Assembly (NCBI RefSeq): GCF_024436415.1
Contig: NZ_JAFMZQ010000001.1
Span: forward strand, 1,860,001 to 1,924,000
Direction of reading: 5' to 3'
Length of the DNA: 64,000 nucleotides
Source of the DNA: Pedobacter deserti
GTDB lineage: Bacteria > Bacteroidota > Bacteroidia > Sphingobacteriales > Sphingobacteriaceae
In this document: in pieces, positions 24,562 through 32,860 of the stretch
Numbering within the stretch: position 1 is the first letter of the stretch
Layout of the letters: every line of letters begins with the position of its first letter
Translations under genes and position numbers: made by a program
The notes under the pieces: model-generated
What the model was told of the DNA's origin: nothing
Databases searched by the model: none
Seen by the model: the letters and a program-made list of their open reading frames with translations, nothing else

Positions 24562-25368
24562 ATGAAAAATATAATCAATTATAGCATGAGATCAGCTAGA
24601 ATACTTTACACAGTTTCCCTGGTTATAGGAGGAATAACGATGGCGAATGCACAGAACCAGGCTAAGCCTGAAGATACAGAAGTGTATACCCCGGTACCTA
24701 AAGTGGTGCAGGCAAAAGGCGTGTTTACCCCGCCGCCTTCAGATGCGATTGTGCTTTTTGACGGAAAAGACCTGAGTAAATGGGTAATGACCGAAAACCG
24801 CGACCAGCCGGCCAAATGGACGCTTGGAAAGGGCGTGTTTACGGTAGATAAGAAGGCTGGTGGCAATATTGAAACCAAGCAGTCTTTTACCAATTACCAG
24901 CTTCACCTGGAGTGGCAGGTTCCGGCCAACATTACCGGAAAAGGTCAGGGTAGGGGCAACAGCGGACTTTTCCTTGCTTCGCTTGGCAAAGGCGATGGTG
25001 GTTATGAATTGCAGATCCTTGATTCTTATCAGAACGATACTTATACGAACGGACAAGCTGCCAGCGTTTACAAGCAGGCGGTGCCATTGGCAAATCCTAC
25101 GGCTAAGCCGGGAGAGTGGAACTCATATGATGTGATCTGGCATGCACCTGTTTTCAATGATGACAAGTCTTTGAAGGAGCCGGCAAGAGTAACTGTGCTT
25201 TTTAACGGGGTACTGGTTCAGGATAACTACACATTGAAAGGCCCGACCCAATACATTGGTGAGGCTGCATACAGACGTGCACACGGCGCTTCACCCATCA
25301 AGCTGCAGTCGCACGGCGATCCGAGTGAGCCGCTGAGCTTCCGCAACATCTGGATCAGAGAACTGTAA
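24562..25368 (+). CDS. DUF1080 (3-keto-disaccharide hydrolase-type) secreted protein
   Basis: A 268-residue exported protein with a concanavalin-like fold of the DUF1080 family, some members of which cleave 3-keto-glycosides. Visible family stretches are 'AIVLFDGKDLSKW', 'GNSGLFLASLGKGDGGYELQ', 'SVYKQAVPLANPTAKPGEWN' and the ending 'SEPLSFRNIWIREL'. The start was set at ATG 24562, 23 bp after the GH92 stop; ATG 24586 is an alternative, and both give a signal peptide ending near 'TMANAQ'. Likely co-transcribed with GH92. A strong hairpin follows the stop by about 45 bp. Confidence 0.9.
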   Translation: MKNIINYSMRSARILYTVSLVIGGITMANAQNQAKPEDTEVYTPVPKVVQAKGVFTPPPSDAIVLFDGKDLSKWVMTENRDQPAKWTLGKGVFTVDKKAGGNIETKQSFTNYQLHLEWQVPANITGKGQGRGNSGLFLASLGKGDGGYELQILDSYQNDTYTNGQAASVYKQAVPLANPTAKPGEWNSYDVIWHAPVFNDDKSLKEPARVTVLFNGVLVQDNYTLKGPTQYIGEAAYRRAHGASPIKLQSHGDPSEPLSFRNIWIREL

Positions 25369-25414
25369 ATCGCTGCACCTGAAGGTGCTCAAGATACAAA
25401 AACCAAACACTACC

Positions 25415-25449
25415 ATGCCAGGATTGTTTTTCTTGAACAATCCTGGCAT
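25415..25449. terminator. 14-bp stem hairpin after the DUF1080 gene
   Basis: Perfect stem ATGCCAGGATTGTT (25415-25428) with AACAATCCTGGCAT (25436-25449) and a 7-nt loop, followed by TTATGTTTTAT. It ends only 2 bp before the proposed ATG of the M23 peptidase, so it may be terminator and translation block at once, or the true start of that gene may lie further in. Confidence 0.75.
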
Positions 25450-25451
25450 TT

Positions 25452-26798
25452 ATGTTTTATAAGGTTAATGGTTTCGGTATAGGTGAAGTGCGCTCGTTTT
25501 GGTGTGCAGCGGTGTTGCTCTTGGGTTTACAGGCCTGCCGAACAGGTCCGATCAATCTGTTCAAAGCTGCTTCGCCGCACGAGGCATATCAGCGTAAGCT
25601 GGTCAGTTCGGGGCTCGACGGCACGGCCATGGGCGCGCAGTGGATTTCGGCAGCAGAGCAGAGTCGTGCACGTGCGCTTCCCGTCAGTGTTCCGTACAAG
25701 GAGAGCGGATACTTTGCGGCAGAAAAGGTGCCCGCTGTTGCTTACACTTTTGAGGCGGCACGTGGGCAAAAACTTACGTTGAGCCTCACAAAAACACCCG
25801 CCGAGGGCTTTATGATCTATATGGACCTATGGGAGTTGCGCGACGACCGCGAGGCAAAGCTTGTGGCCTCTGCCGATACGCTGGGCAGCCCGATAAGTCT
25901 GGAGGCCAGTCGCGCCACCACCTATATGCTCCGTCTTCAGCCTGAGCTGCTTCGCAGTGGCTCGTATACGCTTCAGATCACCGCCGGTCCTTCGCTCGAT
26001 TACCCTACCGCTTCTTCGCGGGCGCACCGTATACAAAGTTTTTTTGGCGATGGAAGGGATGCCAATACCCGCAAGCATGAAGGGGTGGATATTTTCGCGC
26101 CCCGGCGTACGCCTGCGCTGGCTGTGGCAGAGGGTACGGTGGTACGTGTTAACGAAAATAATCTGGGTGGCAGGGTAGTGTGGCTGCGTCCGGCAGGTAA
26201 AGATTACAGCGTGTACTATGCCCATCTGGATGAGCAGATTGCGAGGGAAGGGCAATCGGTAAAGACCGGCGATACCCTCGGACTGATCGGCAATACCGGC
26301 AACGCCAGGACCACCGCACCGCATTTGCATTTCGGAATTTATACCGGCGACGGGGCGGTTGACCCCTTCCCTTTCATTAATCCTGTTGTAAAAACGCCGC
26401 CTGAGATTACTGCATCTTTGAGTCCCCTTAACGCTACTCGGCGGACACTGAGGAATGCAGCTTTGTATATTGCGGCCGACAGAGCCTCCACGGAGCTAGC
26501 TGCTTTACCGGTAAACACCGTTTTGCATATTACCGGTGCAAGCGGTAGCTGGTATAGGGTGCAGTTGCCCGATGAAACCATTGGATATATAGAAAGCCGG
26601 CATACCGGCAGTGTAGAAACGCCTGTCCGGCGCCTTACCCTGCGCAGCGAGGCCCAGCCCTTATACGACCGTCCGGATACTGCTGCGGCAGTAAAGCGTT
26701 TGGCCAGTGCAGGTGAAGCAGTCAGCGTGATCGGTACGTTCAAAGGGCATCTGCTGGTTAGGGACAAGGAGCAGGATACTGGCTGGATCAGGGAATAA
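25452..26798 (+). CDS. M23 (LytM-type) peptidase lipoprotein with SH3-like domain
   Basis: A probable cell-wall endopeptidase. The 448 residues hold a lipoprotein-type signal ('CAAVLLLGLQACR'), a beta-rich N-terminal half, a LytM zinc-peptidase domain (about 190-300) with 'HEGVDIFAPRRTP' and 'TAPHLHFGIY' supplying the His/Asp zinc ligands, and an SH3-like C-terminal part ('ITGASGSWYRVQLPDETIGYI'). It would cut peptidoglycan cross-bridges in the periplasm. The start is uncertain: ATG 25452 abuts a strong hairpin, and GTG 25488 would still keep the lipobox. Confidence 0.85.
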   Translation: MFYKVNGFGIGEVRSFWCAAVLLLGLQACRTGPINLFKAASPHEAYQRKLVSSGLDGTAMGAQWISAAEQSRARALPVSVPYKESGYFAAEKVPAVAYTFEAARGQKLTLSLTKTPAEGFMIYMDLWELRDDREAKLVASADTLGSPISLEASRATTYMLRLQPELLRSGSYTLQITAGPSLDYPTASSRAHRIQSFFGDGRDANTRKHEGVDIFAPRRTPALAVAEGTVVRVNENNLGGRVVWLRPAGKDYSVYYAHLDEQIAREGQSVKTGDTLGLIGNTGNARTTAPHLHFGIYTGDGAVDPFPFINPVVKTPPEITASLSPLNATRRTLRNAALYIAADRASTELAALPVNTVLHITGASGSWYRVQLPDETIGYIESRHTGSVETPVRRLTLRSEAQPLYDRPDTAAAVKRLASAGEAVSVIGTFKGHLLVRDKEQDTGWIRE

Positions 26799-26813
26799 GT
26801 GTACATTAGCACC

Positions 26814-27221
26814 ATGATACCGGCAAAAGAAGATATTCTTAAAGTGGCCGTTTTCCGCACTTCGCGCAGTGGCGGTAAAGGTGGACAAAACGTTAACAAG
26901 GTTTCGAGTAAGGTTGAGCTGCTGTTTCATCCTGATAGCGCACCTTTTCTAACTGATGAAGAGAAATCGTTGTTGCGCGAGCGACTGGCAGGCAGGATTG
27001 ATGCCGAAGGTTATTTACATGTCGTCTCGCAGGAAGATCGCAGTCAGCTGATGAATAAGGAGCGCACGGTCTTAAAACTGATTGACTTGCTGCGCAAGAG
27101 TTTGCATGTGGACAAGCTTCGCAAACCCACGAAAACGCCGAAGGCAGTGATCAGGAAAAGGCTTGAAAACAAAAAGATTCAGGCACAAAAGAAAGAGGGG
27201 CGGCGGCGACCGGAGTGGTGA
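26814..27221 (+). CDS. arfB: ArfB/YaeJ-type peptidyl-tRNA hydrolase (ribosome rescue)
   Basis: Releases stalled peptides on ribosomes lacking a stop codon. The 135-residue protein contains the release-factor core with 'RTSRSGGKGGQNVNK', in which GGQ is the catalytic motif, and a basic C-terminal tail ('RLENKKIQAQKKEGRRRPEW') that in ArfB enters the empty mRNA channel. There is no codon-recognition domain, so it is not RF1/RF2. I start at ATG 26814; a GTG at 26799 immediately follows the upstream stop and is an alternative. Confidence 0.9.
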   Translation: MIPAKEDILKVAVFRTSRSGGKGGQNVNKVSSKVELLFHPDSAPFLTDEEKSLLRERLAGRIDAEGYLHVVSQEDRSQLMNKERTVLKLIDLLRKSLHVDKLRKPTKTPKAVIRKRLENKKIQAQKKEGRRRPEW

Positions 27222-27247
27222 GGTTTTAAATCAACAAAGATTAACAA

Positions 27248-27273
27248 TGCCAGTCCGCAAATGGGGACTGGCA
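27248..27273. terminator. hairpin between convergent genes
   Basis: Stem TGCCAGTCC (27248-27256) with GGACTGGCA (27265-27273), 8-nt loop, sited 26 bp after the arfB stop and 12 bp before the stop of the convergent secreted-protein gene. The following T-tract is weak (TTCTGAAACTTT). Confidence 0.6.
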
Positions 27274-27284
27274 CTTCTGAAACT

Positions 27285-27830
27285 TTAAATTGGATCTGCA
27301 CTTACACGCACTCCTAAACCCATTCCGCCGTCTTTGTCATGGCCTTTGCTGGAAGTTCCATCAACTACAACGTAATAATCGCCCGGGTACACGTAGTAAT
27401 TTATTATGACGGCCCTAAAATCAGACAGTGGGACCCTATCATCATCACCCGAGGTCATCAAGTACCCGTTTGAATCTAGTAGATGGATAACAGAATCATA
27501 TATTCCGTAGCCAGAAGTACTGCCGTGGTGTACTAAAATGTAACATGGATCTGTCACAGTGATCTTTATCCAATAGTCATTCCCATCCATTCCATAATTG
27601 TTAATACACGCATAGTCAGTCGTGTACACGGACATACCATCCCGGTCTCTGCCACTTAGCGAAAACGTTCCGAAATCGACAGCAGTAGATGCATCTGTCT
27701 GAGCGATGCTAGTTAGGGAAGAGGTAAGCAGTACTGCTACAGCGCAAAGGCTGTAAAGCCATTTTTTGTTAACAATTCTGTGAAAGCCTAGCTTCCTGAC
27801 ATTACCAGAGTTGATGTTTAAATTTTTCAT
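27285..27830 (-). CDS. secreted protein of unknown function, pre-peptidase C-terminal-like fold
   Basis: A 181-residue exported protein; the signal peptide follows an unusually long N-terminus ('KKWLYSLCAVAVLLTSSLTS', cut near 'SIAQ'). The mature part is rich in Asp, Gly and Tyr, with 'YDSVIHLLDSNGYLMTSGDD' and 'VYPGDYYVVVDGTS', a pattern like the beta-sandwich PPC domains that follow secreted peptidases. It has no enzyme motif and no type IX secretion C-terminal domain. It stands alone, with 216 bp before the divergent LytTR regulator gene, in which I see no clear promoter. Function unknown. Confidence 0.7.
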   Translation of the reverse strand: MKNLNINSGNVRKLGFHRIVNKKWLYSLCAVAVLLTSSLTSIAQTDASTAVDFGTFSLSGRDRDGMSVYTTDYACINNYGMDGNDYWIKITVTDPCYILVHHGSTSGYGIYDSVIHLLDSNGYLMTSGDDDRVPLSDFRAVIINYYVYPGDYYVVVDGTSSKGHDKDGGMGLGVRVSADPI

Positions 27831-28046
27831 ACTTTTTAGGTTTAAATAATTGATTACTCAATTTTACGAAACGGCTTTTACGCTCGCTGTTGTTATTACA
27901 CGAACATCAGCATTGTCATGACGAAATAGCTTTTTAAGTAGATAAGGCTAGGTCGGCAACATATTGTAACAAATTACCTTTTTTTGGAATAGTTCATATA
28001 AAAGCTTAACTTACAACTATTACGAACGTCTCAACCAAATTCCAGC

Positions 28047-28814
28047 ATGATCAATCCCTTGAGCAAAACGGAACCGTTTTCACTGTACCTTATTGAAGAG
28101 CGCGCTACAGTGAATAGCATATGCAACTACTTACATCTTCATCAGACCGATTTCATTCTTTTAGGCAATCAAGAAAACCCGAATATTGCTCTTGAGGAAA
28201 TACTAAAAAAAGAAAGATTTCCTGATGTGGTGGTCGTAAACCTCGAACTGTGCACGGCCCATCAAAGCAATCTGCCAGAATTAATAACCAATCACACGTC
28301 CTTAATTATTACATCAAGAAACGCGGCAGACGCAATGTTGGCATTTCACTATAAGGCAGTCGGCTTTCTGATTAATCCAGTGGATTTAAATCAGCTGGAA
28401 CGCGCTTTGAATAATGTAAAATTAGGTAAATCCCAGCTTTCATTGAATGGCGCATCCCAGCACTTTTATATTCAAAGCGAAGCAAAAGGAAAAATGATTC
28501 GGCTAAGTCATGATGATATTTTTTATGTTGAGGCCTGCCAGAACTATGTGACTATTCATTTAGAGAAAAGTAAGTATATTACTTATTTAACTATGAAGGA
28601 ATTGGAGCAGAAGCTGTCTAACACATCTTTTTTGCGCATTCACAAATCCTATCTTGTCAACGAATCCAAAATCCACGCTGTGGACGGCGATTATGTAATC
28701 TTAGAAAACAAATTCTTTTTAAAGATAGGTGCCAACTATAAAGAAAGTATGTTTTCATCACTTCATCCAAATTTCTTTATTTCGAAACGCAGCGGGGTCA
28801 GGGTGGCGAAATAG
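28047..28814 (+). CDS. LytTR-type DNA-binding regulator with degenerate receiver domain
   Basis: A 255-residue response-regulator-like protein. The C-terminal LytTR domain (about 150-250) has the usual 'DDIFYVEACQNYVTIHL' and 'FLRIHKSYLVN' motifs and binds DNA. The N-terminal ~120 residues follow a receiver fold, but the phospho-acceptor position reads Asn65 in 'DVVVVNLELC', the usual Lys-Pro reads Asn110-Pro ('LINPVD'), and the acidic pair is Glu-Glu ('LIEERA'). It is therefore unlikely to be controlled by phosphorylation. No histidine kinase gene is adjacent. Targets are unknown; the divergent secreted protein is one candidate. Confidence 0.88.
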   Translation: MINPLSKTEPFSLYLIEERATVNSICNYLHLHQTDFILLGNQENPNIALEEILKKERFPDVVVVNLELCTAHQSNLPELITNHTSLIITSRNAADAMLAFHYKAVGFLINPVDLNQLERALNNVKLGKSQLSLNGASQHFYIQSEAKGKMIRLSHDDIFYVEACQNYVTIHLEKSKYITYLTMKELEQKLSNTSFLRIHKSYLVNESKIHAVDGDYVILENKFFLKIGANYKESMFSSLHPNFFISKRSGVRVAK

Positions 28815-28897
28815 AAGAGAAGTCGGTATTATCTTGATGAACCAAAGCCCGTTTCGGACTTTTGTTATGCTGAAAAATAGGTTTAACTTGGTCGCCC

Positions 28898-30526
28898 ATG
28901 GATATAGCATTCAATAAAAACGAGGACGTAAACAAGCAGCTGGTCTACGACATGAAGACCCGCCTGAAGAAGATATATAAAGGTGGCGGCGAAAAAAGTG
29001 CGGCGAAGCAGAAGGAGAAGGGGAAGCTGCTGGCGCGGGAGCGTATAGCCTACCTGATCGATAAAGACAGCAACTTTCTGGAGGTCGGTGCATTTGCGGC
29101 CGAGGGTATGTATGCCGAGCAGGGCGGCTGTGCTTCTGCGGGGGTGATCTGCGGCATCGGTTATGTTGCCGGTCGGCAATGCATGATCGTGGCCAATGAT
29201 GCCACGGTAAAGGCTGGCGCATGGTTCCCTATGACAGCCAAGAAGAACCTGCGTGCGCAGGAAATTGCTATGGAAAACAGGTTGCCGGTCATTTATCTGG
29301 TCGACAGTGCCGGCGTGTACCTGCCTATGCAGGACGAGATATTCCCGGATAAGGAGCATTTCGGCCGGATGTTCAGGAACAATGCGATCATGTCTTCAGA
29401 GGGTATCGTGCAGATCGCGGCCATCATGGGTTCCTGCGTGGCCGGGGGCGCTTATCTGCCCATCATGAGCGATGAGGCGATGATCGTTGACGGTACTGGC
29501 TCCGTCTTCTTAGCCGGTTCTTATCTGGTCAAATCGGCTATAGGCGAGGAGGTCGACAATGAGACGCTCGGCGGCGCCACCACGCATTGCGAGATTTCGG
29601 GGGTGACCGATTATAAGCATCCTAATGACCAAGCCTGTCTGGACAGTATCCGGAATATCATCAGTAAAATGGGCGCACCGGAGTCGGCGGGTTTTGACCG
29701 TATCAAACCGGCTTTACCTAAGCTAGAGCAGGAGGAAATTTATGGTGTTCTTCCGGAAAACCGGGAAAAGCCTTATGATATGCTCGATATTATACATCGT
29801 CTGGTAGATGGTTCTGACTTTGAGGAGTATAAGAAGTTATACGGACAAAGCATTATATGCGGACTAGGCCGTATAGACGGTTGGGCAGTGGGTATTGTGG
29901 CCAATCAGCGTAAGGTGGTGAAGTCAAAAAAGGGTGAGATGCAGTTTGGCGGGGTGATCTATTCCGACAGTGCGGATAAGGCTACGCGCTTTATTATGAA
30001 CTGCAACCAAAAGAAGATTCCGCTGGTGTTTCTGCAGGATGTGACGGGTTTTATGGTGGGTAGCCGCTCTGAGCATGGGGGTATTATTAAAGACGGTGCT
30101 AAAATGGTTAACGCGGTATCAAACTCCGTGGTGCCTAAGTTTACCATAGTGGTAGGCAACTCATACGGTGCGGGCAATTATGCGATGTGCGGGAAGGCTT
30201 ACGATCCGCGACTTATTTATGCCTGGCCTACAGCGAAAATTGCGGTAATGGGCGGAGCACAGGCTGCAAAGGTATTACTACAGATACAGGAGGCTTCATT
30301 GAAGGCTAAGGGGGAGACCATTACGCCTGAAAAGGAGGCTGAACTGCTTAAAGAAATCACCGATCGGTACGACGGGCAGACCACGCCATACTATGCTGCG
30401 GCGAGGTTGTGGGTCGACGGCGTTATTGATCCGCTGGAGACCCGCAAGGTCATTTCCATGGGTATAGAGGCAGCAAATCAATCGCCCATAAAAAAGCCGT
30501 TTAACGTAGGGGTTATCCAGACCTGA
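28898..30526 (+). CDS. acyl-CoA carboxylase carboxyltransferase (beta) subunit, methylcrotonyl-CoA type
   Basis: Transfers carboxyl from biotin to an acyl-CoA. The 542-residue protein has the two crotonase-like carboxyltransferase halves: an N-terminal one with 'LPVIYLVDSAGVYLPMQDE' and 'MGSCVAGGAYLPIMSDEA', and a C-terminal one with 'IPLVFLQDVTGFMVG' and 'YGAGNYAMCGKAYDPRLIYA'. The 'VFLAGSYLVKSAIGEEV' stretch and length favour the methylcrotonyl-CoA carboxylase type over propionyl-CoA carboxylase, pointing to leucine degradation; the exact substrate is not certain. No biotin carboxylase subunit gene is nearby, which is unusual for a dedicated enzyme. Confidence 0.88.
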   Translation: MDIAFNKNEDVNKQLVYDMKTRLKKIYKGGGEKSAAKQKEKGKLLARERIAYLIDKDSNFLEVGAFAAEGMYAEQGGCASAGVICGIGYVAGRQCMIVANDATVKAGAWFPMTAKKNLRAQEIAMENRLPVIYLVDSAGVYLPMQDEIFPDKEHFGRMFRNNAIMSSEGIVQIAAIMGSCVAGGAYLPIMSDEAMIVDGTGSVFLAGSYLVKSAIGEEVDNETLGGATTHCEISGVTDYKHPNDQACLDSIRNIISKMGAPESAGFDRIKPALPKLEQEEIYGVLPENREKPYDMLDIIHRLVDGSDFEEYKKLYGQSIICGLGRIDGWAVGIVANQRKVVKSKKGEMQFGGVIYSDSADKATRFIMNCNQKKIPLVFLQDVTGFMVGSRSEHGGIIKDGAKMVNAVSNSVVPKFTIVVGNSYGAGNYAMCGKAYDPRLIYAWPTAKIAVMGGAQAAKVLLQIQEASLKAKGETITPEKEAELLKEITDRYDGQTTPYYAAARLWVDGVIDPLETRKVISMGIEAANQSPIKKPFNVGVIQT

Positions 30527-30576
30527 CTTCTCGCCATATACATTTATCACCTTTGCGTAATTGTTACAGGGTGGCG

Positions 30577-30608
30577 TTTGTTCGATACGCGGATTAAGTG
30601 TAATTTTG
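30577..30608 (+). promoter_or_regulatory. promoter of trxB
   Basis: TTTG (30577-30580), a 20-bp spacer and TAATTTTG (30601-30608) are a full match to the Bacteroidetes -33/-7 consensus. The trxB ATG follows 20 bp after the -7 element. This is one of the clearest promoters in the window. Confidence 0.75.
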
Positions 30609-30628
30609 TATCATAATAGAAATCTAAA

Positions 30629-31597
30629 ATGATGTCACAGCAAGAAACAGAGCACGTTCAGTGTTTGATCATAGGTTCAGGTCCGGCAGGTTATACTGCA
30701 GCAATTTATGCTGCGCGCGCTGATCTAAAGCCGGTTATGTATACAGGTATGCAGCCTGGAGGTCAGCTTACTTCTACCACTGAAGTAGAGAATTTTCCAG
30801 GGTATCCCGAGGGCATTACAGGTCCGGAAATGATGGACGATTTTCGCAAGCAGGCCGAGCGTTTTGGTACAGACATCCGCTTTGGTTATGTGAGTTCGGT
30901 CGACTTCTCGTCGCTGCCGCATAAAGTGGTCATCGATGAGATCAAAACGATCACCGCAGACACTGTGATCATTTCGACTGGTGCTACGGCTAAATGGCTT
31001 GGTTTGCCAAGCGAGCAGCAGTACAACGGCTTTGGTGTTTCGGCCTGTGCGGTGTGCGACGGATTTTTCTTTAAGGGGCAGGATGTGGCGATAGTAGGCG
31101 CCGGAGATACGGCTGCTGAAGAGGCGACTTACCTGGCTAAGCTTTGCCGCAAGGTGTATATGCTGGTGCGTCGCGATGAATTCAGGGCTTCGAAGGCTAT
31201 GATTCACCGCGTAATGAACACACCTAATATTGAAGTGCTGTACAATACCGAAACCAAAGAGATTTTGGGTAACGGTAAAAATGTAACTGCTGTCCGTGTA
31301 CACAACAATCAGACCGGTATTGAGTCGGATATTCCTGTAGAAGGATTCTTCGTGGCGATTGGTCACCAACCCAATACAGACATCTTTAAAGGCTGGCTGG
31401 ATATGGATGAGACCGGATATCTGAAAACGGTACCGGGAACTACCAAAACCAATGTCGAAGGCGTATTTGCCTGTGGTGATGTTCAGGATCACTACTATCG
31501 TCAGGCGGTTACTGCTGCCGGATCGGGTTGTATGGCTGCACTTGATGCAGAGCGTTATCTGGCGGCTAAAGAAGATGAAGTGAAAGTGCTTATATAG
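30629..31597 (+). CDS. trxB: thioredoxin-disulfide reductase
   Basis: NADPH-dependent flavoenzyme that keeps thioredoxin reduced. The 322 residues show the FAD-binding 'IIGSGPAGYTAAIYAARA', 'GMQPGGQLTSTTEVENFPG', the redox pair CAVC (C140, C143), the NADPH-binding 'VAIVGAGDTAAEEATYLAKL' and the C-terminal FAD motif 'GVFACGDVQDHYYRQAVTAA'. Length and motif order are those of bacterial low-molecular-weight TrxB. A lipoprotein gene starts 8 bp after the stop, so the two are probably co-transcribed. Confidence 0.96.
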   Translation: MMSQQETEHVQCLIIGSGPAGYTAAIYAARADLKPVMYTGMQPGGQLTSTTEVENFPGYPEGITGPEMMDDFRKQAERFGTDIRFGYVSSVDFSSLPHKVVIDEIKTITADTVIISTGATAKWLGLPSEQQYNGFGVSACAVCDGFFFKGQDVAIVGAGDTAAEEATYLAKLCRKVYMLVRRDEFRASKAMIHRVMNTPNIEVLYNTETKEILGNGKNVTAVRVHNNQTGIESDIPVEGFFVAIGHQPNTDIFKGWLDMDETGYLKTVPGTTKTNVEGVFACGDVQDHYYRQAVTAAGSGCMAALDAERYLAAKEDEVKVLI

Positions 31598-31605
31598 TTC
31601 ACTTT

Positions 31606-32217
31606 ATGAAGTTTTTAACTATACATATATGCTTATTTGCCGGCTTACTGACGCTGGCATCTTGCGGCGACAGCAATACGGAACAGGTTCAGGACAGCAA
31701 GGTTGCCGAGGAAAAGGCACCTGAACCGAAGTCGGTATTTCCTTTTTATAAGGACATCGAGATCAGACCGGGATTAAATTTCGAGGTGGTGAGCTGGGGT
31801 AAGGGGGCCGACAGTGTGGGTGGTTTTCTCATACTGATGTCGGACACCCTCAAAAACCGCTACCGCTCTTTTTCTGATGAGCGCGAAACAGTAATCACTG
31901 ATGCCTGGAACCTTGATCTGGATACCGACGGCGATCCGGAGATTTACGTTCAGGTACGCGGCGATCATAATGTGGCCGACCTCAACGTCTATGAATACAG
32001 CAATGGAAGTTTTAATAAGATCAGGTTTCCGGGCTTAAGCAGCAGTCTAAAAAAGCAGCATGCCGGAAATGATCGCTTTATGATAAAGGCTGGCGATTTG
32101 TTCAGGACATTCTCTGTAAAAAATCCAGACGATACCACGGGCAAAGCTGCCGGTACCAAAACCATGCAGTACAGGTTGCGGGGCAACACTTTTTCTACCG
32201 CTGAGGTAGAGCAGTAA
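31606..32217 (+). CDS. lipoprotein of unknown function
   Basis: A 203-residue predicted lipoprotein with signal 'ICLFAGLLTLASCGDSN' (lipidated Cys20). The mature part has a linker rich in Glu, Lys and Pro, then a compact beta-rich domain with 'NLDLDTDGDPEIYVQVRGDH', an Asp-rich loop resembling calcium-binding or PliI-type lysozyme-inhibitor repeats, but not enough to name a family. It follows trxB by 8 bp and ends 10 bp from the convergent response regulator. No function can be assigned. Confidence 0.7.
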   Translation: MKFLTIHICLFAGLLTLASCGDSNTEQVQDSKVAEEKAPEPKSVFPFYKDIEIRPGLNFEVVSWGKGADSVGGFLILMSDTLKNRYRSFSDERETVITDAWNLDLDTDGDPEIYVQVRGDHNVADLNVYEYSNGSFNKIRFPGLSSSLKKQHAGNDRFMIKAGDLFRTFSVKNPDDTTGKAAGTKTMQYRLRGNTFSTAEVEQ

Positions 32218-32227
32218 GTGCCGCAGC

Positions 32228-32860
32228 TCAGATCAGTTTGTTTTTCCGGGCAACGGTGATGGCGTCTGCTCTGGAATTGACATCCAGCTTAAGGTAAATG
32301 TTTTTGATGTGGGTTTTCACTGTCTCTATATCAATAAAGAGCTCAGCAGAAATCTGCGAGCGGTCTTTACCCCGGGCTATCAGATCAATAATCTGGGTTT
32401 CCCGTTTGGTAAGTGGTGAATTCTGGTTCTTTTGCAGCGATAGGATCACGGTTTTTGATACATCCGGACTCATAGGACCGCCGCCCTGAAGCACATCTTT
32501 AATGGCCTCTATGATTTTGGCCGACGGAGTATTTTTCGTGAAATAGCCTGAAGCGCCATTTGCCAGGGCATCCAAAATGCTTTTTTCTGTATCGTATACC
32601 GTCAGCATAATCACGAAGGTATGCGGCAGAAGTTTCTTAAGTGCAGGCAGGGCTTCTATCCCGCTGGTCCCGGGCAATTGTATGTCGAGAATAATTACAT
32701 CGGGCGCATCTTTTACGATCTTGGCCTTAGCGCTGTCGAATGAGGGATAGGCGTTGACAACCGTGTAGGGCGAATTGTGATTGATGAGATAAGTATATCC
32801 TTCGCGGATGGTCTCATCATCTTCAATAATTACAATCCTGGCTGTGCTGTCTTTATACAT
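32228..32860 (-). CDS. NarL/FixJ-type response regulator
   Basis: A 210-residue transcription factor. The receiver domain is intact: acidic pair in 'IVIIEDDETIREG', phospho-acceptor Asp in 'PDVIILDIQLPGTSG', and Lys in 'GYFTKNTPS' (Thr in place of the usual Pro region). The C-terminal LuxR-type helix-turn-helix reads 'LTKRETQIIDLIARGKDRSQ' then 'IDIETVKTHIKNIYLKLDV'. Its start overlaps the end of the sensor kinase gene by 8 bp, so the two form one two-component system. Confidence 0.94.
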   Translation of the reverse strand: MYKDSTARIVIIEDDETIREGYTYLINHNSPYTVVNAYPSFDSAKAKIVKDAPDVIILDIQLPGTSGIEALPALKKLLPHTFVIMLTVYDTEKSILDALANGASGYFTKNTPSAKIIEAIKDVLQGGGPMSPDVSKTVILSLQKNQNSPLTKRETQIIDLIARGKDRSQISAELFIDIETVKTHIKNIYLKLDVNSRADAITVARKNKLI

